Assembly (NCBI GenBank): GCA_012934845.2
Contig: WNNJ02001142.1
Location: 124,001 to 188,000 of the forward strand
Direction of reading: 5' to 3'
Origin: Pomphorhynchus laevis
Lineage: Eukaryota > Acanthocephala > Palaeacanthocephala > Echinorhynchida > Pomphorhynchidae
Length of the DNA: 64,000 nt
A program made the position numbers and the translations under genes. Positions 13,031 through 23,341 of the stretch are shown here, one piece after another. The number at the start of each line of letters is the position of its first letter. Position 1 is the stretch's first letter. The notes beneath the pieces were generated by a model that was not told the DNA's origin, did no database searches, and saw nothing but the letters and a program-made list of their open reading frames with translations.

Positions 13031-14186
13031 CAATATTTATAGCCATTATAGAATTTTATTAATTATCATCTTGTTCTTTAAAGATTGCATCCAGATTATA
13101 TTGTTCTGCTCCTTCATACTTAAGGGTCTTTTTGAAATCAAAGGCGGAAATTCCCACAAACAATATTTTATATTTTATTATTTATATATTAATATATAAT
13201 TTATTTTTAAATTTATAATAATTGATATTAAATAAAGATATATTTAAAATTAATTTATAATAATATTATAAACGTTTGTCAGTGTTAAGTTAAATTAGTA
13301 TATTAAACATCCCTTAGTTTACATTAATTAGTCATATATTAGGCTATTAATCATATATATATAAATATATGTTATTAATATATAATTGATACATATTAAT
13401 ATATTATATTAATATATATAAATCGTATAATATATATTAATACATAATAAATATTATTAATTTATATTAATTATAATAATATTATATAATTTATTTTTAA
13501 AAAATTAATATTAAATAAAGATATTTAAAATTAATTTATAATACATACTATATACATTGGTCAGTGTTTACTTAAATTAATGTATTAAACATCCCTTAGT
13601 TTACTACGTTAGTCATATTAGTAATTAATTTATTAAGTATTAATCGTATATTTATATAAAAATATATATAAATCCTATATTAAACATTATCCTATATTGT
13701 TAACATTTATTGTAAGCGATTAATACTTAACTATAATGTGTAAACTAAAGTTTGCATATGTACTTCGATAGATGAGAATTTCGATACGAATAAATATAAT
13801 GATATACTTAAAAAGATCTATCAAGATCAGGACTTTATACCGTATCTTTTATACCAGGAATTTTTAATCTATACAATTCATAAGAAAGTTTATCATTAAA
13901 TATTTGATTGTTTGAAAAAACTGTGTAAAATCTCAATTATACTAATCCGTAACTTGTAGACTGCGTAAAACTAAGATGAAATATAAAGTTTGTACAATAA
14001 TCATGTCATCATAAGCTATTTATATTCATGAACTATGAGAACTATTTTAACAATATTTTTAAATATATAAATATTTAAATACTTAAATAAAAAATAATTA
14101 AATACTTAAATATTTAAATACTAAAATATATAAATATTTAAATACTCATTTAAATATATAAATTTTTAAATACTATTTTTATTTAA
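13031..14186. other. AT-rich DNA without recognised gene
   Basis: Long AT stretches; 14040-14180 is a simple array of AAATA/TTTAAATA words. Nothing coding recognised. Confidence 0.5.
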
Positions 14187-16560
14187 AAATGGGTATAAAT
14201 CCCCTTTAAGAAATGGGGATATGTTTAAAAACAGAGATATATTATCTAACTGAATATTTGAACAATATTTGAATGTTATTCGACATAATATTTGAACTAT
14301 AAAAGAAAGAATTCAGTAATGGGGTTGCCATGCGTGCTGTGTAAATCCCCTTTAAGAAATAAGGATATGTGTCTGTATCCCTTTTAAAACAAAGAAATAT
14401 ATTATCTGACTGAATATTTGAACAATATTTGAATGTTATTCGACATAATATTTGAACTATAAAAGAAAGAATTCAGTAATGGGGTTGCAATGCGTGCTGT
14501 GTAAATCCCCTTTAAGAAATATGGATATGTGTCGGTATCCCTTTTAAAACAAAGAAATATATTATCTGACTGAATATTTGAACAATATTTGAATGTTATT
14601 CGACATAATATTTGAACTATAAAAGAAAGAATTCAGTAATGGGGTTGCCATGCGTGCTGTGTAAATCCCCTTTAAGAAATAAGGATATGTGTCTGTATCC
14701 CTTTTAAAACAAAGAAATATATTATCTAACTGAATATTTGAACAATATTTGAATGTTATTCGACATAATATTTGAACTATAAAAGAAAGAATTCAGTAAT
14801 GGGGTTGCCATGCGTGCTGTGTAAATCCCCTTTAAGAAATAAGGATATGTGTCTGTATCCCTTTTAAAACAAAGAAATATATTATCTGACTGAATATTTG
14901 AACAATATTTGAATGTTATTCGACATAATATTTGAACTATAAAAGAAAGAATTCAGTAATGGGGTTGCCATGCGTGCTGTGTAAATCCCCTTTAAGAAAT
15001 AAGGATATGTGTCTGTATCCCTTTTAAAACAAAGAAATATATTATCTGACTGAATATTTGAACAATATTTGAATGTTATTCGACATAATATTTGAACTAT
15101 AAAAGAAAGAATTCAGTAATGGGGTTGCCATGCGTGCTGTGTAAATCCCCTTTAAGAAATAAGGATATGTGTCTGTATCCCTTTTAAAACAAAGAAATAT
15201 ATTATCTAACTGAATATTTGAACAATATTTGAATGTTATTCGACATAATATTTGAACTATAAAAGAAAGAATTCAGTAATGGGGTTGCCATGCGTGCTGT
15301 GTAAATCCCCTTTAAGAAATAAGGATATGTGTCTGTATCCCTTTTAAAACAAAGAAATATATTATCTGACTGAATATTTGAACAATATTTGAATGTTATT
15401 CGACATAATATTTGAACTATAAAAGAAAGAATTCAGTAATGGGGTTGCCATGCGTGCTGTGTAAATCCCCTTTAAGAAATAAGGATATGTGTCTGTATCC
15501 CTTTTAAAACAAAGAAATATATTATCTGACTGAATATTTGAACAATATTTGAATGTTATTCGACATAATATTTGAACTATAAAAGAAAGAATTCAGTAAT
15601 GGGGTTGCCATGCGTGCTGTGTAAATCCCCTTTAAGAAATAAGGATATGTGTCTGTATCCCTTTTAAAACAAAGAAATATATTATCTAACTGAATATTTG
15701 AACAATATTTGAATGTTATTCGACATAATATTTGAACTATAAAAGAAAGAATTCAGTAATGGGGTTGCCATGCGTGCTGTGTAAATCCCCTTTAAGAAAT
15801 AAGGATATGTGTCTGTATCCCTTTTAAAACAAAGAAATATATTATCTGACTGAATATTTGAACAATATTTGAATGTTATTCGACATAATATTTGAACTAT
15901 AAAAGAAAGAATTCAGTAATGGGGTTGCAATGCGTGCTGTGTAAATCCCCTTTAAGAAATATGGATATGTGTCGGTATCCCTTTTAAAACAAAGAAATAT
16001 ATTATCTGACTGAATATTTGAACAATATTTGAATGTTATTCGACATAATATTTGAACTATAAAAGAAAGAATTCAGTAATGGGGTTGCCATGCGTGCTGT
16101 GTAAATCCCCTTTAAGAAATAGGAATATGTATCTGTATCCATTTTAAAACAAAGAAATATATTATCTGACTGAATATTTGAACAATATTTGAATGTTATT
16201 CGACATAATATTTGAACTATAAAAGAAAGAATTCAGTAATGGGGTTGCAATGAGTGCTGTGTAAATCCCCTTTAAGAAATAGGAATATGTATCTGTGTCC
16301 ATTTTAAAACAAAGAAATATATTATCTGACTGAATATTTGAACAATATTTGAATGTTATTCGACATAATATTTGAACTATAAAAGAAAGAATTCAGTAAT
16401 GGGGTTGCAATGCGTGCTGTGTAAATCCCCTTTAAGAAATATGGATATGTGTCGGTATCCCTTTTAAAACAAAGAAATATATTATCTGACTGAATATTTG
16501 AACAATATTTGAATGTTATTCGACATAATATTTAAAGTATAAAAGAAAATAATGTAATGG
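14187..16560 (+). repeat. satellite array, 160 bp monomer, about 15 copies
   Basis: Tandem repeat with an exact 160-base period: the word GTAAATCCCCTTTAAGAAAT recurs at 14341, 14501, 14661, 14821, 14981 and so on to 16421. A divergent first copy starts near 14187, and the last decays after about 16530. Monomers are nearly identical, with recurring variant sites (CTGAC or CTAAC; GTCTGTATCC or GTCGGTATCC). From 14240 to about 15700 the CTAAC variant marks every third monomer, giving a 480-base higher-order unit. Each monomer carries GGGGTTGCCATGCGTGCTGT next to CCCC, a potential weak hairpin. No ORF crosses monomers. The near-nucleosomal length and homogenisation are typical of satellite DNA. 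Confidence 0.97.
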
Positions 16561-17340
16561 GGTTGCAATGTGTGCCGGCTAACTTTTATATGCCGATTTC
16601 TTAATATGGAAAACATTGGGAAAACAGCAGAGAAAACTAACGATAAACTAGAGAGAAAACGATCAGAGATTAAATGTTTACCTAATGTTTTTTCTAGATT
16701 GTAAAAGTGCAATCCAAACAAATAAGTTATAAAATAAAAATATATTATAATATTTTGTCGTATATTAGTGTAAACATCAAAACGCCGAAATCTGCATGGT
16801 AATAAAGATGATATTACCTTTAATTGTGTTTTTATCGTATTTTTAGTCAAATTCATTTTTTATAATAATAATTTTGGATGTAAATTTTTTTATTTTATTT
16901 TAAACAGATTAAAAAATTTTATATTTTATTATTAAAATAAATTTATGCCATGTATATTATTATATTATGATATATTATATTAAACTATAATTATATATTA
17001 TTTTCCTTACTAAATATATATAATATAACAAATTAATTAAGATATTAATTTGCATGTGATTTTAATTCCAATTAAAATCACAAAATTATTATAATTAAAT
17101 AATTAATTATTATTTATTTAAATTAAGTGTCAAGTAGATTATTATTCTACTATTATTATTCTAAATTATTATTCTGTATTTATGTATATTATTTTTTTAT
17201 ACTTGCTTATGGCGTATTTATGGATTTTTGTAAAGTATCTTTAAAATCCAGCAGCAAATTTCTTGCACTTTATTTGTTGACCAAAGCAAAGTATAAAAAA
17301 ATAATGAATAAATTAATAAATTAAATAATAAATAAATTAT
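16561..17340. other. AT-rich DNA flanking the satellite
   Basis: No gene recognised. The reverse-strand open reading that enters the satellite edge is a compositional artefact. Confidence 0.5.
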
Positions 17341-17452
17341 TGCACAATTAAAAGGCAATATGATGATTCATACTAATTCGTATTCATACTCGTACGTATT
17401 ATTCAACACATTACTCTAGTTTGATCAGTTCTCCTAAATAATGTCAGATTTA
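17341..17452 (+). repeat. direct repeat, copy 1 (partner 17811-17922)
   Basis: About 112 bases, including CATACTAATTCGTATTCATA and TTTGATCAGTTCTCCTAAAT, are repeated almost perfectly 470 bases downstream. A second shared word (CCAGCAGCAA followed by CAAAGCAAAGTAT) at about 17250 and 18098 suggests a larger duplicated element whose middle has decayed. Confidence 0.85.
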
Positions 17453-17810
17453 ATTTAATTAAATTATAATCGGATTTTAAATAGATAACATCAAATTTAG
17501 TTTGTATCACTAAATTATATAAAAATAAGTTGCAAATTAATAAATGTATCAAATAATACATATGATTATAATAATCGGATATAGTGAATATATAATTATT
17601 AAAATTTATATTAATTAATATTAATAGATAATTAATAATTTAATTATTAGTCATTACTATCTAATAATCAATCGGAATAATAAATTATTCGAATAATAAT
17701 TAAATTATTATAATTATAAATTAATTAAAATCATATTAGAAGTTGATATATAATTATTGGTATTTACAAATTCCCTGAATTAAGACAGCTTAGATCTAGA
17801 GCACATGCAT

Positions 17811-17922
17811 GCACAATTAAAAGATAATATGATTATTCATACTAATTCGTATTCATACTCGTACGTATTATTCAACACATTACTGTAGTTTGATCAGTTC
17901 TCCTAAATAATGTCAGATTTAA
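17811..17922 (+). repeat. direct repeat, copy 2
   Basis: Partner of 17341-17452, same orientation. The DNA following it (to about 18160) has a short open reading at 17939-18163 with no recognisable homology. Confidence 0.85.
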
Positions 17923-18159
17923 AGAAGTAACAAGTGTATTGCGAGACCGAAAAAAATCAGTGGAAGGTAAACCCTGCACGTTATCGCTCAACTGTCAACA
18001 GCAATATACCAATTGCATATTGGGAACAGAATTTCTCCAAGTTATTAACCAAGTTTCTTACTTTAGTTTGTTAATTTACACGCATCTTCAAAGTCCAGCA
18101 GCAACTGATCAAAGCAAAGTATATTATTGTATATGTCCGTTAGAGAGTCATAAAGCTAC

Positions 18160-18633
18160 GTAGCAATATGGCTTTGGAACAAATCTGCAGCACGTTTCAT
18201 ATGTATCATCCTTACTAAATGGAGTATGTTCGGTTCATGCAAGATGTGGTGTTGACTTATGGCACGTCAGTGTTCTCCTTAATTACGCTAATACGCATTT
18301 TGATTGACGAGATGTTAAAACTCATTTGATGAGGTGTTAGAAGTAAAACACTGTCCATTAAAGTAGAATAAGACGATACTGAAGATAATCTATAAAGGTT
18401 CTGGAAATTGGAACGATCTCAACTCATGTCGAGGTATAGCCCTGTGTGTCACTCTACAATATATTTTTAACCTAAATTACGCTCATACTAAGTGTAATTC
18501 AATTCTACCCAGCGTTCAATCTGGTTTTCGTATCGCTTGTTGACAAAAGCTTTACTGAAGGTAAGCTTATTATTGTAGACTTGATATATACGACCACATA
18601 GCACGGGTGTATACTTTCGTAATGCTATTGATA
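18160..18633 (+). mobile_element. decayed LINE reverse-transcriptase fragments (left of mariner)
   Basis: Forward readings resemble reverse transcriptase pieces: VLTYGTSVF near 18250, then NWNDLNSCRGIALCVT and SVQSGFRIAC at about 18407-18540, matching the conserved NYRGI... and ...QSGFR blocks of non-LTR enzymes. Stops and order changes show a wreck, and the C-terminal-type VLTYG motif precedes the palm blocks, so at least two fragments are present. The family cannot be fixed from so little. It continues right of the mariner insert at 19213. Confidence 0.6.
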
Positions 18634-19212
18634 CGAGGGTTGCCTTTTATATTTCGGGATTTGGCAACCCTAGTGTTGCAATCTGTCAACTGACAGTTCT
18701 ATCGTAAAGTTTAAAGTTTTTGAGGTTATACGTACTCAGAACGTTTTGACATACGAGCGCTATTTGTGTTGTTTACAGCAAATTAAAAGATTCATCTGCC
18801 CACAAGAATGGAATTAAATCGTGAACATTTTCGTGCGATTATTTTTTACAACTTTCGACGTGAATTAACTCAGCAGCAGTGCATGAATGAACTTTATTCA
18901 ACTTTTGGCGATGAAGCTTCATCAAGGACCAGTGTTTATCGATGGTATGGTGTATTCAATCGTGGTCGGAGTTCACTCCAAGACGAATTTCGTGAAGGTC
19001 GTCCAAAATCAGTTGTTGTTCCGAAAAACGTTGATGTTTGCGCGAACTGATATTGCAAGATCGTCATGTGACCTATAATGAGATAGAGACAACCTTAGGC
19101 ATTAGTAGGATCAGCATACACTCAATATTGCATGAACATTTAACTGTCAAAAAAATTTGTTCGCGTTGGATCCCATACAATTTGTCAATCGCTCAAAAAA
19201 AGGCTCGTGTCG
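18634..19212 (+). mobile_element. mariner (Tc1/mariner) element, 5' half only
   Basis: Starts directly after a TA dinucleotide with CGAGGGTTGCCTTTTATATT, a typical mariner inverted end, and has about 170 bases of untranslated sequence before the transposase ATG at 18808. The right part of the transposase, the DDD catalytic region and the 3' inverted end are absent: at 19212 the sequence switches abruptly to LINE reverse-transcriptase sequence that duplicates the left flank. Confidence 0.9.
18808..19212 (+). pseudogene. mariner transposase, N-terminal DNA-binding part
   Basis: MELNREHFRAIIFYNFRREL begins the paired helix-turn-helix domain of a mariner transposase, followed by SVYRWYGVFNRGRSSLQDEF. 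Near 19045 a short deletion shifts the frame; the protein resumes with LILQDRHVTYNEIETTLGIS and ends at SIAQKKARVE. About 135 of the usual ~345 residues remain, all DNA-binding and linker; the catalytic aspartates are missing, so it is inactive. Similarity to consensus mariner proteins is still strong, indicating moderate age. Confidence 0.92.
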
Positions 19213-19690
19213 AGCTTATTATTGTAGACTTGATATATACGACCACACAGCAATGGTTATACTTTCGTAACGCTGTTGATACAGTAGATGGGGAGAGTTA
19301 TTTCTAGAGAAAATAATGTTCTTGTGCAATTGAGACAATAAATCTCTTCGTGTATTAGAAGAAATGGTTAGCACAAATCATGTCAAAACTTGTGACGGTA
19401 TTTTATACTTAAATTATACTGACCAGGCAACTGGGGTTCATCAAGGAGACCCAATAACATTAGTACTGTTTGTATTATTCCTAACTGACCTTCGTGATGA
19501 GTAGTACTATAAGGTAGCGCATAGCTTGTCGTCAGGTATCCCTACACTGTTTTTCAAATCGGATTTGCATTATTTTCGGTTCCTGTTAGAGACAGTGCTG
19601 ACTTATGGATTGTCAGTGTTCCGAAAAGATCTAAATCCACAGAGCATTCGAAAGTTAGATGATTGCAATTAAATATTCATAAAGTTTAAG
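19213..19690 (+). mobile_element. decayed LINE reverse-transcriptase fragments (right of mariner)
   Basis: LIIVDLIYTTTQQWLYFRNA followed by VDTVDGES resembles the palm segment with F..A.D.VD of non-LTR reverse transcriptases. Further right, TGVHQGDPITLVLFVLFLTD (about 19427-19490) is the GV.QGDP block and ETVLTYGLSVFRKDL (about 19590) a C-terminal block. Frames differ between pieces. The first 70 bases repeat 18564-18634. Confidence 0.7.
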
Positions 19691-19744
19691 ATCATTTAAG
19701 AGCGGTGTTTCAATTCATTGTTATTCTTCGTGAGTGAAAGTAAT

Positions 19745-19890
19745 TCCAAACCAAACACCACTTTGCTCTAAGTTGTCTTTGTCGTTAACGACACATTTTG
19801 AAAGCACATACAATCGTGGTAACTACAAATACTAGCAGATCAGTCAAATTTCAGTCAAACAGCCCGTAGTTATTCATGCGTCGATCCATA
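19745..19890 (+). repeat. dispersed repeat, copy 1 (partner 21088-21262)
   Basis: Shared landmarks in order: AAACCAAACACCACTTTGCT, TTTGTCGTTA, TTTTGAAAGCACATACAAT and CGTCGATCCAT. A shorter relative of the first block lies at about 20655. Non-coding, diverged, function unknown. Confidence 0.75.
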
Positions 19891-20803
19891 AATTACTTAA
19901 TAAACTACACACATTTATTAAGTGCACAACATAATTATAGCCAAATTCGTTTGGATAGTTCATCTATACCAGAATCGGCAATGATAATAAAAACGTAAAG
20001 TCCATATAAAGAAACCACTAAAGTTACTAAATAATATAGAAACCATCGATTGCAAAAGATTAACAAAGTTTCGAATGGATACATAGAAACCATCGAGTGC
20101 AAAAGATTGTAAAAATATAGCATTTAACAAGTTCCGAATAGATACAATCTCCATTGTCTGTCAATTTAAGGCGAAGGTGGACAACCTTGGCTACTCTAGA
20201 GCCAAATTATAATTCTGATTTCACTTAAAAGGGATTTTGATTTTATTTAAATGATCAACTTTGCTGAAAAATTAAAAAAAATTCATTCATTGTTATTCTT
20301 CCTGAGTGAAAGTAATTTACTGATTATCTCCATCATGTAGTATGAAATTACAGTAATTCGGCATAACTTATAACGTAACGAGATATCGTAATGACAATAA
20401 ATATACGTAAAATGAAAGCAGTTACATCAGTAGAGAAGGCTGATCCCTCTATCACGCAACAACCGATTGCTCTATCGGCATGACGAAATACCGTTTTGCT
20501 CAAATTTTAAATATTTAGACGTGATAATTACATCATGATTGTCATGAACGCAGCATCTAGATAGCCTGAGCTATAAAATGTCCACTGTATTTAGTTCTAA
20601 AGTGTGATAAAGCCACTTGACTCTGAGATGTTTACCGCACGTTACAATAATTACAAACCAAACATCACTTTGCTAAGAAGTTCATACTCAGTAGTTAGTT
20701 TAAATTTTATTTTTAAATTCTAACTTTATATAAATATAAATTATATAAAATCTTATATTACAAATATTTATTACATTAGAATTTCATTTGAGTCTGGTAG
20801 ATT

Positions 20804-20983
20804 ATTATGCATATTGCTGGAATTATTATAGACTCAAGGAAAAAAGTTTTATTGTGTTAACAAGCTTTCGATCGTTTAGATCCTTTTCAAGTTGCAACTT
20901 AAAAGGAATTTAAACCTTTATTTTATATTCAAAATAAAACTTTTTTCCTTGAGTCTATAAAAATTCCAGCAATATGCATAATT
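20804..20983. mobile_element. foldback/MITE-like element, ~48 bp inverted arms
   Basis: The left arm 20804-20853 (ATTATGCATATTGCTGGAAT... ending AAAAAAGTTTTAT) is the reverse complement of 20937-20983 with one or two mismatches. The 80-base centre has no coding potential and contains a smaller hairpin (CCTTTTCAAGTTGCAACTT next to AAAAGG). Flanking ATTATT-type sequence does not give an unambiguous target duplication. Confidence 0.8.
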
Positions 20984-22320
20984 ATTTATTATTTATAATT
21001 ATTTAATTCTTTATTATTTAACATCATTTTTTATTAATAAATTGTATAAAATAAGTAAACTCAGTTAGCTGATCTAAGTTGGCTTTGTCTTTAACAAACC
21101 AAACACCACTTTGCTCTGAAGTTCGTTCTAAGTTGGCTTTGTCGTTAGAGACATATTTTGAAAGCACATACAATTGTGGCATCTACAAATACCAGCATAG
21201 CATGGATTTTAGTCAAACGGTCCTTAGTTATACGTTCGTCGATCCATGAAATCATGATCAAATATGTTGGATAAAGATATCCATGAACGGTGTGAACGTG
21301 TCAGTGTATGCTCTGCCATAAGCTCTGTTCAGCATTGATACATGTCAGGTGTTGTAAGACTTAAGTTTTTCGAATATAGACAAAGGAATTAATTAATAAT
21401 TAATTAATTTATTTAATAATTGTTATTTAATAAATAAATAATTAAATAATATTATAATATATGGACAATTTGCAAACAGCAAATTAATCAAAAATAATTA
21501 CATTATGATAATACGTTAATTTACTTCCATTATTTGATAATAATGGAAGTAAATAACGTGGATAATAATGGAAGTAAACAATGTGGATAATATTAAATAG
21601 CAATTAAAATGCAATCGACATTTACGATATTTTCAACAAAAAGTCTTTATTTTTAAATTTTGCAATATACTTTTGAATATGGTATTATATCAGGAAGTCG
21701 TTTTAAGTCCTAGTTGAAGCAGATCGCAAAATAAAGAAATTGAAAAAGACTGAGATGGTTAAGGGTGAGGAGCTAGTTATTGAACCATAATGTAATTTTT
21801 AACTTGACTGCAAATGTAAATCAAATGCGAAGAGTCTTTGACTGTCAAAATTATATTACATACAATTTGTTATATGGCATTGTCAAGTAAATTGTAATGG
21901 CGTCATTATCGTTATTAGATCATTGTTGTCGTATTCTACCGTTTCGTGTAATCAAATAAGATTAACGTTTTATAAATAACATTTTCATAAAAATTAATAA
22001 AATTCATATTAAATAGTAGCGGAGCACCGGAAGAATGTCACGCAAGTAATTCGAACAGCAAATGTTATAAATACAGCAGGCAAAGTGATTTCAAGCCGTT
22101 TATCGCTTGGTATTGATGGTATTTCAAAATACGGCATTCATTTATGTAAAATTTGTCAAATACTCTTAACATGTTTAACTTACATTGCACATAAAAATAT
22201 TCCAGGCAAATTAGTATGTTATTTAAAACAAATATTTAAATAATTTTTAAGAAAAGGACATTAGAATGTTTTGTATCAAACATTTATGGCTTGTATAAAA
22301 AATTTTTAAAAAATACATTT
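20984..22320. other. intergenic DNA with repeat remnants
   Basis: Holds the second copy of the 19745 repeat (21088-21262), AT runs, and a short direct repeat of TGGAAGTAAATAACGTGGAT-like sequence at about 21545-21590. No gene recognised. Confidence 0.5.
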
Positions 22321-22326
22321 ATGAGT

Positions 22327-22540
22327 GCCGGCAGCACTCATCAGTAGGGCGAACTACCATCAGTCATTTCGGCTGCCTTGTGATATATAAAATAGGCATC
22401 TTCTTGAATTTGTTAACGTGGTAGCATGTGCCTAGCCTCTTTAAACTGACCATGTGCTTTCCGGACCATCCTAATTTTATTCAGTAGTAATTTTACTTGC
22501 TGTCGTTGCTTGCTTTCTCATAAGATCCTTTGGAGGATAC
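22327..22540 (+). repeat. 214 bp direct repeat, copy 1 (offset 359 bp)
   Basis: Starts GCCGGCAGCACTCATCAGTA and ends CCTTTGGAGGATAC; copy 2 is 22686-22899, about 90% identical. Each copy can form a cloverleaf-like fold: GGCAGC pairs with GCTGCC about 40 bases on, with an inner GTAG/CTAC hairpin. A 50-base segment after copy 1 (22554-22603) occurs inverted after copy 2 (22906-22955). GC content is well above the flanks. No open reading frame spans it. Confidence 0.9.
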
Positions 22541-22685
22541 ATTTTTATAATTTTATATCTGACTGTGTTAAACTGTGCTCCGGGAGCTAATAAGCTTCAG
22601 TTTCATAATCGTTGATGTTGCCAAAAACCGGAGTCGATTACAAGTAGAGCAGACTTCCTTATCACTCCTAGACGAGCTGATGGTA

Positions 22686-22899
22686 GCCGGCAGCACTCAT
22701 CAGTAGGGTGAACTACCATCAGTCGTTTCGGCTGCCTTGTGATATATTAAATAGGCATTTCCGAGAATTTGCTAACGTGGTAGCATGGGCCTAGCCTCTT
22801 TAAACGAAACATGTGCATTCCAGACCATCCTAATTTTATTCGGTAGGAATTTCACTTGCTGTCGCTGCTTGCTTTCTCACAGGATCCTTTGGAGGATAC
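22686..22899 (+). repeat. 214 bp direct repeat, copy 2
   Basis: Partner of 22327-22540. It runs straight into a short hairpin (CTCACAG ... CTGTGAG, about 22876-22906) and then the inverted 50-base segment at 22906-22955, which ends TAACACAGTCAGATATA. Confidence 0.9.
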
Positions 22900-22955
22900 T
22901 GTGAGAAACTGAAGCTTATTAGCTCCCGGAGCACAGTTTAACACAGTCAGATATA

Positions 22956-23341
22956 AATTTAATTTTAATAAATATAAATTTATAGTAAATATATATTTAT
23001 ATAATAAAATAACTTACTTGTTGTAGCTCGTATTATCTACTTTCAATTGGATTTTATGAATTTGATTTAATTGGATTAAATATCCTTATTAAAATTGATA
23101 TTAATATTATTTATATTAATATCAATATTAATTGATATTCTCGGTATTAATTGAGAATGGCAGCAAAGCAACTTAATTGCGTTCAAACCAAATGAATTAT
23201 TTATAAAATGACTCGAATATAATAATTGTAATATCATCAACGATACAGCAAGAGGTCATTTATTAATAATAAAAATTGTAGATGGACATGTTGGTACTTC
23301 CTCGGAAGTTGTTTGTTGAGCACTAGCCACGTTTTATTCTT
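22956..23341. other. upstream region of RALGAPB
   Basis: AT-rich; no clear TATA box with correctly spaced initiator, and no upstream exon recognised. The last 100 bases before the ATG are less AT-rich and presumably 5' UTR. Confidence 0.4.

Noticed and set aside
16606-16704. Small forward ORF beginning MENIGKTAEKTNDKLERKRS
   Set aside because: Only 32 residues, next to a satellite, without homology or a splice partner.
16482-16856. 124-codon reverse ORF entering the satellite
   Set aside because: Composition is low-complexity F/I/Y/L, it overlaps satellite sequence and shows no homology.
22327-22740. Hammerhead-like words (GCCGAAACGACTGATGG and CTACTGATGAGTGCTGCC on the reverse strand) in the 214 bp repeats
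   Set aside because: GAAA precedes CTGATGA, so a ribozyme would need a ~300-base stem II loop across copies, and no stem I forms next to a cleavage triplet.
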